From Ischnura elegans (taxonomy: Eukaryota > Arthropoda > Insecta > Odonata > Coenagrionidae), in contig NC_060259.1 of assembly GCF_921293095.1 (NCBI RefSeq), positions 44,869,812 to 44,933,811 on the forward strand: a DNA stretch of 64,000 nt. Direction: 5' to 3'. The notes beneath the pieces were generated by a model. That model saw only the letters and a list, made by a program, of their open reading frames with translations. It did not search any database and was not told the origin of the DNA. Of the stretch, positions 14,601 to 25,154 are shown one piece after another (position 1 is the first letter of the stretch; every line of letters starts with the position of its first letter). The translations under genes were made by a program, and so were the position numbers.

Positions 14601-17600
14601 AGAATGATGAAAGAATTAGACGTGTTAAAAGTTAAAATGCTGAGATTGGCAGATCCTCGGAGAGCATCCATGAAATGAAACTCAACTATTATTATTTTTA
14701 ATTTTATACCTAGGTTAATTGATCCATTGGCATTACAGCTTTATGCAAAGCTATTAATCATCTTAATTAGAGGTTTTAAGCTTACAATTGATAGTTGCTT
14801 GAATTGGTTCAATAATGTGAATCATTATTTTCAGTTGTGGTATACTGCTCAAATCCAACTCCTTTGTAATTGGCTGACCGAAAGGATGGATCATTCTCTC
14901 CACCCATACCAGTGTACTTGCTTGTTACAAGTAGTGAAGGTAAGAAAACTAAGGCTGATGTCACCATTGAGTCATTTTATATGTAAGAATGATATACTAT
15001 GGGTGTTAGCTCATATTTTACACAAAGTGTATATTGTACATGTACATTTAATAAGGATCCTTTTTCACTTAACGTAGTGGTGCATTGTATCCCATGTAAA
15101 CATGCCCAAAAGTGTTCTTGTTACCAGCCAAAGTATGCTTTTTAACTTTTTACCCTGAAATCCATTGAAATGCCATTTTCTTCTGTTAACGTCATGTTTA
15201 TAAATTAGTATTTTGTGAAGACAATCTTGGAAATTATTATGAATTTCTTAGTCTACTACTTAATGGACACTTATTAATGGTATTTAGATTTTATCTCCAA
15301 GATGTATTACTGCATAGTTTACTTGGGAACAGTGTGACATTTTGGAGCTGTTAATATAATCATTATTAGTGCACAGGTTGATAATGACATGGATGTAAAA
15401 TTTTTGGCCCATGGGCTGTGTTCGTGTACACATACATAAGGAAAGGGTGTCTGTATGAGAGTTTGCCCGTTGACTCTTTTTCTTTTGACTTTGAAATTCT
15501 TTGCCTTCTTATGTGATATTTTTTTACAATGGGTTTTCTAAGGAGTAAGAATAAATTTGATGGATCATCATAAAAATGATGCATTTTCATGCACATAGTC
15601 CCACTTTTAAGCCTCGCCTAGCTTTAGGTAAGGGAGTCATGCAAATCAAATTAGCTTCTCCTTCAATTGCATACTATTCCTTCCCCAAAAATTATCTTCT
15701 GATTATTAAGTAATGATTAATCTAATTATGGAATCCTCTATAATTCTACCTACTATCCATGAGCAAACTATCAACTTTGCAGAGTAATGGTACACAATTC
15801 TTCACCCTTCTCCAATATTTGTTGCAATCTTTATTGAAATGATCATGAGCAAAATTTCCAAGATTTTCAAATTTTAATGCCAGCCTGCATTAGGCTTTTG
15901 TAAGCTACATTCCCCTCATAAAATGTAAATCTTTGGCATAGAATGTTTCACATATTTATACTCTGATGTAGTGTTGTGCATAAATTATGAATCACATGAG
16001 AAGGAAGGGTCAAAATTTGTTTTATGTGTGTTTTCTGATATTCTGTTCCTCCTCCACCCATCACTATCTCATATAATTGGGTGTTTACTGTATTTATAAG
16101 CAATGTAATGAGCATTCGCTAAAAGAAATTAAATTAATGCAGAAATGAATCAAAACAATTTTTGCTATGCAAGTCTTTGTGGCAATGCTCATGGAAAATA
16201 TCAGATATAATTGTAAAAAATTTCAAATTTTTATATGATTATGAGATTTTTCATTGTACTCAAGAGCTTCCTTTATTCACCATTTGATAAGTAAGTCATT
16301 GAATTATCTGCGTATTTTTTCCCTAACAAGTCACCTTCATGTTCCCCTTGCTTTCCCTCTCCCACACTCCTCTGTTCTCTTTCCTATCCTTCTCCTCCTC
16401 TAAACCACCAATTTTAAATGGTATGGATGAGCAAGGTACAGAGGAAGCATTACACTGAAATTAAATAAAAAATTACTTACAGATTGACTTATTGACCACT
16501 GATGGATTATGTGTCTTGTATGATTAGGCGCTCTTACATTTTCTTACCTGCATGGAAACCTGAGAAAAGTTTATTGGTTATGTGTTCTGACAAATCCATT
16601 TCAGCATTGCCTTCTATTATAAAGGATAATTGAAGCTATAATCTATGTTCCAATTCCAATGTGTACCTTCGCCTATTAAATTATTTCACGTAATGAAGAT
16701 AAATTTCCAGTCAATGAATTTGAAATGATAATAATTTCAAAATTCTGTGTATTTCTTTGCCAGAAACTGTACTCAGATTTTGAGCTGCAAGGTGTAATGG
16801 AAGATAAGCTCAACTCCAAGACCTATCAAACTGTTTCTCAAAGAATGCAAACAGAGGAAACAACATGCGAGCTTACCATGAGCACAAGGAAAGATAATGA
16901 TGACTCTGAGTGAGTATTGACTTTGCACAATATGTCAGGAAAGTGCCTTCTGATAAAGTATGAGTAATAGCAGGCTTCTCCTTCAAGTTTTTCTTCTCTT
17001 ACTGTAGTCATTCACTGAAAAAATTGCATTTCTATTGATGGTGGTATTACCATAAGCAAAGCCTGTTGGCTCAATTACAAATCATTTTCTTGGAATTATT
17101 CATTTAAATACATCTTCCCTAGGAGAAATCTGCTATTTTTAGAGTAGGTGTTCTAGTATAAGCACAATGGAAATTTGATCCATCATTTTCAAAAAGAGCT
17201 GCCTGCAGATACATAACTTCTTTCATTTCAAAATGTATTGTGTCATTAAAAATTCCTTGGTCACATCATTCCCCTGTTATGGTTTCATCTGAGTTTGCTG
17301 ATTGCCTTGTTTGTGCAAGAAATGCATTCAATTGTTGTAGAAAGTCAATAAAATGTTGCTGTAGAAAATCGACGTTCAATAGTTTTAAATTCTGAATTTT
17401 TACCCATTTTCCATGTGCAGTGAAAAAATCGTGCATTTTTAATTTTAATTGTTTTTATCTTTGACAATTTTCCATCTGTTTTTCAGTATTTTAGAGGCCA
17501 CTGTGAAAAATGTATATAATTTTTTTTGAAGTCTTACTTGCAAGTAACCATGAGCCTCGACTTTGGACAAAATGCCCATTCATATCTGGAATTGAAATAA

Positions 17601-20600
17601 ACACGTACTTACATATTGATCCATTTTCAGCATTGTTTCTGTGGGATATTTTTTTTATCACACCATAGTTTCATTTGATACAGGTAGCTGTCGTCATTGA
17701 ATTCTGAATCAATCAATTTATCAAACTACCTGGAACAAGATAATGCTGAAAGATTTTTCCAACCATCAAACTTAGTGTCTTCATGGACCTTTGGGCCATT
17801 TTTGAGTTGTACACATTGTAACTTCGTGTGGGAAGGCAACTCAAGGTTGCACTTTGGGCTGTCCAGTACCATGTCAGATTAGGGACAAGAACTCGTGGAA
17901 GCCATACCATAGAGTTCTCAGTGCTGCAAAAAGGCAGTTAAGCGAGTTAAATATTGAATAATGGATTCAGATTTTCTACTGTGATTTTCAAGTACACACT
18001 GAATGGAGGCAAAGAAATGGTATTACCCAGAAGGTTACCTAATGAATTGTAGTCTCCCACAAGCTGGAATTGTAGATTAAAGTCTCCTCTACCAGTGCAC
18101 AGTTGCTCATCAGCCTAATTGCTTGATGGTGTCATTGCAAGCAAAAGCTTTGCTACTAATTTCCATGCATTGCAGATGGGTTGGGGATCTCGGAATAGAG
18201 TCATGCAGCATTAACCTTCAGGATAATTTGTATGGTATGCAGTTGTGTGGCATGGTGTCTGAAAATTTAGTTTCTTATGTCATGCTGTGGTTTGACTCAT
18301 GACATGGATGATACCATTTTTCAACCCATAAAAATATTCCAGTAGCATCAGTAGCTAAGAAAAAGAAATTTCAAGAGGTTGTTTTCATGTTGTTGAGAGA
18401 GACATTTCATTCATTAGCTTAACTCATTGGAGTACCAAGGGCAATGATGGTTTTTCTTTAATTAGCTTAACCCCTTATCTATAACTTGTTAATTAATTGT
18501 AATTATGAAGAGTCATAAACTGTTAGCAGGCCCTATGCCAAGGACAATGATCTTCCATCTTCTTGATTTTAGGCCTAGAAATAAGAGATTTCCCAATACT
18601 TCATGACATAACATCATGAAATCGTCACATAAGTTTTAGGAAATTAATATTACCTCAGTGCGTAGCATAATATAGCAAGGCTCAGAAAAATTACGTCCAC
18701 TACGACAAAGATTTTGAATCATGTGGAGACAAGCTCAAGCATTGTTTTTTTGAGCACATTTATCTCAAAATCGAGCGGGAGTTGAGGAGTTTATTTTTAT
18801 CTGGCTCGAATCTCGAAAAGTCAAGACTTGCACAGCCCTTGTGTTTGATAAGGTAGGTCACAACTTGGTATGGTGGCCAACTTCAATTGCAAATACGTAT
18901 GGGTTAGATATAAGATCAGAGGATTAACAAGGAGCACATAAAATTATTATATTTGTTGGTCAGAGGTTTTCATTTAAGTATCAAGAATTTTGATTTCATA
19001 TGCCAATTTAGTTTGAAAAACTGGCTACTATGTTATAATATGTTGGAAAGAATCCACTTTAAGTTATTGTTTTCATTATTACTGCATCCAGAATTATTCT
19101 TCCGTTTAGAAAATAATTAGACTGCTCCTGCTGCTAAATTTGAGAGTCCCTTCTTCAATGTGCATGAACTCTTGAATATCCTGCAATTACGCAACCCCCA
19201 CAACGCCCATGTATAATGAACCCATCATAATGGAGTCACCATGCATCTACTCCCATTGGATATGTTATTTAACCCTAATACGGACAAGGTGAGTCTCTCT
19301 GACTCATTGCATCACATTTTTGAGAATTTTATTATGTTATTGAAATGTCAATGTGGTGTAAATTTTTGACTTCTTCTAATTGTATATTTCCTATAAATTA
19401 GAGTAATTCAAACTTCTTTCAAAATTAAAGTAACTTAGAAAAAAAAATTTCCCTGAATTCCTTCTAATCCGGGCAAGGTGAGTCCATGGAACTCATGATG
19501 TTTCTAACTTTCTCCAAAGCTTACATATTGAATTGCCGATTTATTGTCAAATAATCACAATTTACATGTGATGACGAATATTTTGTCTTTTTATTTTGTG
19601 AAAACAGAAAGAATTGGTCAAAAGACTCTGCTAGACTCGCTGTTTGACTGTGTGAATTAGTTAGTAATATAAAACTTTTATTTAAAAAAAATAATACATT
19701 TCATGTGAAATGATTCTTAAGCATACAATAAATACAAAGTGATGTGAAAATTAATATTTTTCATTGCTAAATAGTTTAAATTAAAAGCATATATTAAAAT
19801 AGTCCAACAGACTCACCTTGTCCGATTACATCAGAAAAATATGTTGTCCGTATTAGGGTTAAATGTTTTACTATTCATAGAAAAGGCCCCAGCCGACACT
19901 GCCCACACTGCCTACGTATGGGAAGTAAAGGCTGAGAGAAGGCACTGTTGTACAAGATGCGTTGTGGTTCAATTTTCCCTAAGCCTCTGTTGATTTAATA
20001 TCACTTCCTTCTGTTGCAGTTTCACTTCATTTTCTAGGCTACACACAATCATATGTTCATATAAAATACAATTAAACTTCAGCTGTGCATGTGAAACATC
20101 TCTTAAACAAATTTCATCATTCACTCATAAGCAAATTTGAGTGGTGGTTACAAGGAATATAGTCCGATAACAAAATTGGATTTACTGCAATATTGTCATA
20201 GTATTTACTTCATGCAAAGCCTTTCCTCAAATGTCCTCTTGAAGTTTTATGATATAAGTTCATGGAATTAATTATTGTGATAAATAGACAGAAGAAGAAA
20301 ACTGGGGCTCGTCTGTAGTCAACTAGCCCTAGGCAAACAGAAAATGTTTAATCCTCAAACATTTTCCCTAGAGCAAGTTGCTTCCTTGCAGAAAAGGTAT
20401 GCTTTCATGTGCTCCACAGTTCATTGGCAAGCATAGCAGTGTTTTTCATACAGCATGCTTCTCTCATGTGCATGGAACGAAATATTTAAGTTAAAAATTT
20501 AAATCTTACTTTGAATTCACAAGCTCATCGAGTGTTCATGTGAGTTTTAAGTTCATATACCTATCATGAGCACTCATGCGGTAACTACCTTTTCTAGCAT

Positions 20601-23600
20601 AGAATCAGTATGCTAAGTGGAGGGTTGAGGTTCCCTTGGGGGATATAGATAGGGAGGCCCTAGCAAGTGGCGAATAACCTGGAGGGAAATTGATATAACA
20701 ATCACCTCCAACAGTGCAAAAAATTTCAAATTTCATGCTCCAGTGGTGAAAAGATTATTTGTGTATTTCTCCATTTAAATAAACCAAAAATTATAGTGGA
20801 GATATTAACTGATATAGAGTACTTATTCTATCTAATCTTCATTGATATTCAATAAAATATCCAGAGATATGAACAGTAAAACTTGATTTTACGCAGTTGG
20901 AGGGACCAAAATATGGGCACTGTGTAAAATCAAAGTGTGTAAAATCAAGAGTTGGTATTGAGGAGGAGTATAGTTTTCAGGATAACACTTTCTCATTATT
21001 TTTAGAACACTTAGTCATACACTTTTGTATTGTTCTGATTTAAGCCAGAACCGGAACCAGAAAAGTCTCATATGTGAGGTTTTATGGTAAAGGAGCATGA
21101 AATCCTTTTCAATCGCGTCAGATATATATGTTTCCCGGATTCAATCACTCATTTGGAGGCAAGAAAATGAAGCCTGATAATCTTATTTACTCACAAACAA
21201 CACCACGTTTGACGAGTTACCTTAAGAGAAACAACATTGCATTCCTGAACATTTGTTTCCCATGGTTGAACAACATGGTTGAATTGCTAGCATTTCTGGC
21301 GCTAAGATTACTTCTGTTACCCAGGAGAAATTTCGGAGTGGTAATACTAAATGCTCGCAGAGAAGCTAATTTACGAAAATATCCTCATTAAAAGCAGTTT
21401 TCAGGAAATCCGTTTAGCCACCTGCAGACAAACAAAGATTGGAGGTTGAAGAAATGAGATATCTGAGGATAGTCATCCAAATTAACCCCATTAACAGGGA
21501 GCAAAATTGCGCTAATACATCACAAAGGCTTTACACCCTGTGGGCCTGGGTTAAAGTCCTGGCAGAACCAAAAACTTATCAGAGATAGCCCTGTCCCTAC
21601 TTGAGTGTAATGTGGAGGGCACTTCCAGTGCACCACTCTGTCCAGCGGATGGCACGTTTAGTCCTGGTCCCTTTGGAGCCTATCATTACAACCTGGCTGA
21701 TGCCAACATAGAGTTCCTATCCCCCCAACCTTTACTTCATGGTGCTAATGACCCCAGCTGTCGGTTACCTCCTTCCAAATAGCATACCATAGAAAATTCA
21801 GATTTTTCTGGTGTTAAGATCACTTTTTTTAAATAACGGCCCAACTGCCATCATGCCGCCAGTGATGAGTAAAAAAATCATGAATATTCCGAAACAATTT
21901 TCCCTCTTTACAATTTTTATGCATTAAAAAAGCATTTTCCCATGAAATTTTAGCATTAGTAGATTGAATCTACCGGGAATAGCTTCTCTGTAGGCATTCT
22001 TCCGCGAATTCAGCGCTGGGACCTTCGACTCATAAGCCGTGTGACTCATCTTCACGTAATATTTTGCTTCCCCATACCTGATAACGACATCGGTCACTTT
22101 TTGTATTTCGATTTAATGGAGCTAAGCCATTCCTGAGTTTAAAGGGACTGCCTTATCACTCACGTCTTGAATTTGACTTCAATGATTACATGACGATTGA
22201 CGATGCAAATTATTCTCCGAGGGCTAACTCCCATTCCGTTAAAAATAAACGCTTGCCACCTAGTGGAGTTAAGCTAATAGCTATTAAAGTTCCAACCTTG
22301 TTTCATTTAAACCCCCTGACAACGAGATACAAGTTGAGTTAGTTCTGATAAGCACGCAGTGCAAGCAACTTTCCTTCGCCTCCATTCGTCCCGCAGATGT
22401 GGGATTAGCCCACGGAATGAGACAGTGCATGCTGCTTTTACCATCGTGTTGAATCACCATTGACTTACGTCTATACTAGAAGAACGACTATCTGTTTTGG
22501 ATCACCTTGGAAGCCAAAATTTTGGCACGGGAGAATTTTTAATGGCTCATTTCGCCGTTATATTTCGCTGGGGCAATGGAAAACACAGCGTTGACAAAAT
22601 CCTAGAAAACCTTCCGTTAGGCATAGATATTCCATAGTTCATAATTTCGGATGAACGACCATCTACTGTAATTGCAATAAATATGCTATAAACAGCATCG
22701 ATCAAATAGTCGTGTCGCGGCTGCGTCTTCGATCCAGAGTAGTCATCTATCGGTAGGTCTCCACTCTAAGGAGAGTAAAACTAAGAAAGAGCAACAAGTG
22801 GTATCACTGATTATACGGTGAGGGGGGGTTTTTGGGGATAAACCCCCCCCCCCAGAGCTTAGAGAAATGTTTAAGTTGAATCCATTGTACTTAATTGGAT
22901 TGATATTACTAATAGAATAGCGTAAGGATCAAAAAAATATACCTCAGAAATCTGTAAAACTCACCATTTTAAACCATTTATCTTAAAATTCCACTATTTA
23001 TTAATCTCACACCTACTGCTTATCCTGGTGGGTATTTCATACACCAACACACATCGGTATTAGTTGCACCTAAACCCCCCCCCAGCGTTAAGTCCTGGCT
23101 GCGCCCATGTCTCCGGCGATCATCTGTCTTAATCAAAAGTAGTTACGCATACACAGCGATTGGCGTATCTTTAAAGTTTTGATATCCTTCTACGACATAT
23201 TTGAACTAAGAGCGATATTCGTATTTGTAAAGGAGCCTGAAATATTACTGAGAGGGCGCAGGGGGAAGCAATAATTAGATTCGCGATGTTTTTAGTATCT
23301 CGCTCAACAGCATGATGTCATTTCAACCGTTCCTGTATTCATTATTGCAACTCATTGAGGCGAATGAATAAACTAACTTCATATTGCTCCAGTCGGGATT
23401 TTCAAAACAAGTCGAAAGACAACTGAGTAAAACCAAGATTAGTGGCCTCTTTGGGGCTGGGGTTATGCAGCGCAAAATCGGAAAACTGCGTAAAATCAAG
23501 AAAAGGTGTAATATCGGAGTTTCACCATAGCAATTTCCCATGCTTTCCAGCTAGACTTGAGTGTCGCTGCGTAAAAACGAGACTTGATGTAAAATCGAAG

Positions 23601-24946
23601 TTTTACTGTATACCCTTAATACAGGCAATGACAGAGGTGGCTCAATAGGCACCCTAGGATGGTGTTGCATGGTTTGTTTAACCCTCCGTCAGGTGCAATG
23701 GATCTGACAGGCACAGCGCCACTTTGTTTTTATTTCTTTGCACCACTAGGTGGCATAGACCCTTGGTGGTTATGGTTGCTTTTTGTTTTGAAATGCTCTA
23801 TGCAGCCAATCACTTCTGGTAGCAATGCCGACAGAGCAGTTGCATATTTTTCAGCATAATTAAGCAAAGTAATGGCACAAGAAAACAAAATAAAAGCATT
23901 ATTAGATAAATAAGATAGGAAAATAAGAAACACTGATCTTGTAGAGTTCACATGCTAAAATACATTACATATAATAATACTTTATAGCCAAAAGAGCATG
24001 TTAAATCACACCTTGCTGGATCGGTCTGGGGCCGTATGGCCCTGTCTAAAGGGGTACATATATAGAAAGCAAATAAGGCATCGATTAAGTGTTCCTTTAC
24101 ACTAATAATGGTGCTTTAAACCTTAAAGGTGTACCACTGAGCCATGCAAAGAGGTAATTATGTTTTTTCACATTGTGCCTGAACTCAGCAATTCCAATAT
24201 TGCACCTGACAGAAGGTTAAGACAAATTCCCCCGGTACTGCTTTACTGCCTTTTTTCAAAGTGTAATGTTTAAATATCCAGACAAATGATAAAAATAGTC
24301 TCAGGAAAGTTTTACAATTTGAATGATTTGAATTTCATGAAATGGGTACATTGTAGATTGTGGTTTAAATAACATTATTAAATCCAAATGACAACTCTGT
24401 CTCATTTTCTAACCTCTAAGATATTGAAGATGCCTTGGATGAGCGTAATAAGTAGTCTCACAATTGTGTGAATGGAATTTTGGGGTAAATACTCAATGCA
24501 AGTTATACTTTGACTCCCTGATTCATCCAGAAATGTGATCTAAGGGCATATTCACAGATATCAAAGTCACATGCATCATTAGACTGATGGTAGCAACAAG
24601 ATCATATAATAAAAAGGTATTTTTTTCATATCATAAGTTAGCAAACATTTCTCCAGCAAATGCGATGAAGACTTGCATTACACAAAATAACATGAAATTC
24701 TTCTGTTGTGGACTTCATGACAAATTTATCTTCCATTTCAGGGGGTATCCTGAAACTGGCATTGAAGATGACGGTGACCGAGGGAAGCCAAAAGTTACTA
24801 TACGAGAAACTTTGGGTGATGATAGCGGAAATTATGTGGCCAAAATTTCAAATGTAACCTCAAATGTTGTTGGGAGAGTTGGAAATATGTTTGGTAAAGG
24901 AATTGGAGGTTTAACTAGTAAGTTTGGTGGAGGCAGTTGGTTTTAG
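2468..24946 (+). CDS. Cadps: Cadps/CAPS, calcium-dependent activator protein for secretion, C-terminal part (8 exons, 5' end outside window)
   Basis: Coding exons 2468-2609, 10743-10898, 10992-11145, 11253-11411, 11499-11615, 14835-14939, 16764-16909 and 24742-24946 join in one open frame of 393 complete residues ending in TAG. Every intron is GT-AG and all phases agree. Recognised from conserved CAPS stretches such as [20 protein letters not shown] and [24 protein letters not shown] is a cytosolic and vesicle-associated protein that binds phosphoinositides and SNAREs and primes dense-core vesicles for Ca2+-triggered release. The family is about 1,300 residues long (C2, PH, Munc13-homology/MUN region, C-terminal vesicle-binding region); the window holds the later Munc13-homology part and the C-terminus. 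The N-terminal exons lie left of the window. Family assignment is by recall of the protein, not by a search. Introns are up to 8 kb and contain transposons. Confidence 0.95.
2610..10742. other. Cadps intron, 8.1 kb
   Basis: AT-rich intron with no recognised exon or transposon ends. The only structure noted is the short hairpin at 3329-3365, listed separately. Confidence 0.7.
3329..3365. repeat. Short perfect hairpin
   Basis: ATTAACCCGATA (3329-3340) and its exact reverse complement (3354-3365) flank a 13-base loop. It lies in an intron. TATA-rich flanks suggest a local inverted duplication rather than an RNA gene. Confidence 0.6.
10743..10898 (+). CDS. Cadps: Cadps exon
   Basis: Acceptor TTGGCAG follows a T-rich tract. 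The exon encodes [20 protein letters not shown], then [10 protein letters not shown], and ends MIESCIQ plus two bases of Arg (phase 2, donor GTAGTA). The frame matches both neighbours. It belongs to the Munc13-homology region. Confidence 0.93.
10992..11145 (+). CDS. Cadps: Cadps exon
   Basis: Only 93 bases after the previous exon. The acceptor TTTCAAAG is weak in pyrimidines but keeps the frame. Encodes [20 protein letters not shown] through [14 protein letters not shown] and ends at a codon boundary before GTAAAC. The C-terminal part of this exon is more variable in the family than its flanks. Confidence 0.9.
11253..11411 (+). CDS. Cadps: Cadps exon
   Basis: Acceptor TTATTTTCAG. Encodes 53 whole codons from [13 protein letters not shown] to [17 protein letters not shown], a strongly conserved CAPS block. 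Donor GTAAGC. Phase 0 on both sides. Confidence 0.93.
11499..11615 (+). CDS. Cadps: Cadps exon
   Basis: 39 whole codons, [20 protein letters not shown] to [10 protein letters not shown]. Acceptor CATTACAG, donor GTAATG. Intron before it is only 87 bases, and the intron after it is 3.2 kb. Confidence 0.9.
12180..12900. mobile_element. Possible pogo/Tigger-like transposon fragments
   Basis: TACAGTAGACTCTCATTAAT (12180) and TACAGTTAGTCCTCTTCCTA (about 12571) each resemble the TA plus CAGT...C ends of pogo/Tigger elements. No matching opposite end was found, so these look like solo or truncated ends. Base composition is slightly richer in CpG than the intron around it. Confidence 0.3.
13554..13630. 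mobile_element. Orphan piggyBac-type end
   Basis: Two near-identical copies of TACTGGGTACNCATGANGGC (13554 and 13598) precede GAGGGGTTAA, with TTAA at 13627-13630. Direct subterminal repeats next to TTAA are typical of piggyBac-type ends. The partner end was not found. Confidence 0.3.
14222..14391. repeat. Inverted-repeat element (foldback type)
   Basis: The left arm (14222-14282: AATAATAAAAAA...TATTCCACCAAT...CTGGTATGACTTGTTTTGA) is mirrored by the right arm (14314-14391: TCAAAACTAGTCATACC...ATTGGTGGAATA...TTTTATTATT). The centre is about 30 bases. The arms are imperfect. Probably a small non-autonomous element. Confidence 0.6.
14835..14939 (+). CDS. Cadps: Cadps exon
   Basis: 35 whole codons beginning [19 protein letters not shown] and ending CTCLLQVVK. 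Acceptor ATTTTCAG, donor GTAAGA. It continues the CAPS C-terminal helical region (W-Y-x3-I-x-L-x-C-x-W-L-T-x-R-M-D pattern). Confidence 0.93.
14940..16763. other. Cadps intron, 1.8 kb
   Basis: AT-rich. Nothing recognised. Confidence 0.7.
16764..16909 (+). CDS. Cadps: Cadps exon
   Basis: Encodes [20 protein letters not shown], then the polar stretch ending RKDNDDS and two bases of Glu. Acceptor TTTGCCAG, donor GTGAGT. The donor overlaps what would be an in-frame stop (GAG TGA) if the intron were retained. Followed by a 7.8-kb intron carrying two transposons. Confidence 0.92.
19269..19862. mobile_element. Short piggyBac-type non-autonomous element
   Basis: TTAA at 19269-19272 and 19859-19862. 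Inverted ends TTAACCCTAATACGGACAA match exactly on both sides. GGACAAGGTGAGTC and its inverse repeat near the ends and again at about 19470. No coding frame. The TTAA duplication and ends indicate mobilisation by a piggyBac-type transposase from elsewhere. Confidence 0.8.
20873..23611. mobile_element. Pogo/Tigger-like DNA transposon, decayed
   Basis: The left end ACAGTAAAACTTGATTTTAC (20873) is mirrored by the right end, whose reverse complement reads TACAGTAAAACTTCGATTTT. CAGT starts and TA-rich flanks fit the Tc1/mariner-pogo group. 2.7 kb long, with no recognisable transposase. A 290-bp repeat (22818-23107) is nested inside. Confidence 0.6.
22818..23107. repeat. Dispersed 290-bp repeat, copy 1
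   Basis: Begins with a G run (GTGAGGGGGGGTTTTTGGGG) and ends CTGGCTGCGCCC. The body includes GCTTATCCTGGTGGGTAT and TCGGTATTAGTTGCACCTAA, shared with 37895-38190. Non-coding. Confidence 0.75.
23678..24220. mobile_element. Short piggyBac-type non-autonomous element
   Basis: TTAA at 23678-23681 and 24217-24220. The left end CCCTCCGTCAGGTGCAAT is mirrored on the right by ATTGCACCTGACAGAAGG. 543 bp, no convincing coding frame. It sits about 70 bases after the Tigger-like element. Confidence 0.75.
24742..24946 (+). CDS. Cadps: Cadps terminal exon, standard C-terminus
   Basis: Acceptor CATTTCAG. The exon finishes the split Glu codon and encodes an acidic linker, then the Gly-rich CAPS tail [20 protein letters not shown] and GGGSWF, followed by TAG at 24944-24946. 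The tail belongs to the C-terminal vesicle-binding region. Inside the exon, A|GTAAGT at 24917/24918 is a near-consensus donor that could drop the last nine residues in favour of the downstream exon at 28556. Confidence 0.93.
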
Positions 24947-25154
24947 ATTTTAAGATATTGTAAATTGTTATTTTTCTTAAGATTGAAGCCCACTATTTAT
25001 GAATATACTGAGAGGGCATGCTTTAAGTTTTTATAATGACTGAGCTATGCCTGTGATTAATTCCCAGAATTGAATTGTATGATGATATGAATCAAAGATG
25101 CATTTTTGTTTGCTTTTTTAAAGGAGGCAAAATGCAAAATTGTAAATAAATAAA
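24947..25154 (+). promoter_or_regulatory. Cadps: Cadps 3' untranslated region with poly(A) signals
   Basis: After the stop codon the sequence is AT-rich and non-coding. Two overlapping AATAAA hexamers lie at 25145-25154, about 200 bases after the stop, the usual position for 3'-end formation of the short isoform. Cleavage site not determined. Confidence 0.5.

Larger units (their letters stand above)
11616..14834. other. Cadps intron, 3.2 kb, with transposon fragments
   Basis: Contains Tigger-like end fragments near 12180 and 12570, an orphan TTAA end near 13630 and an inverted-repeat element at 14222-14391. Open frames here are short and match no family I know. Confidence 0.6.
16910..24741. 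other. Cadps intron, 7.8 kb, transposon-rich
   Basis: Holds the TTAA element 19269-19862, the Tigger-like element 20873-23611 with a nested repeat, and the TTAA element 23678-24220. Outside these no exon or repeat was recognised. Confidence 0.7.

Noticed and set aside
14727-15077. 116-codon plus-strand frame
   Set aside because: It simply runs through the real Cadps exon 14835-14939 and both intron edges. Only the exon part is coding.
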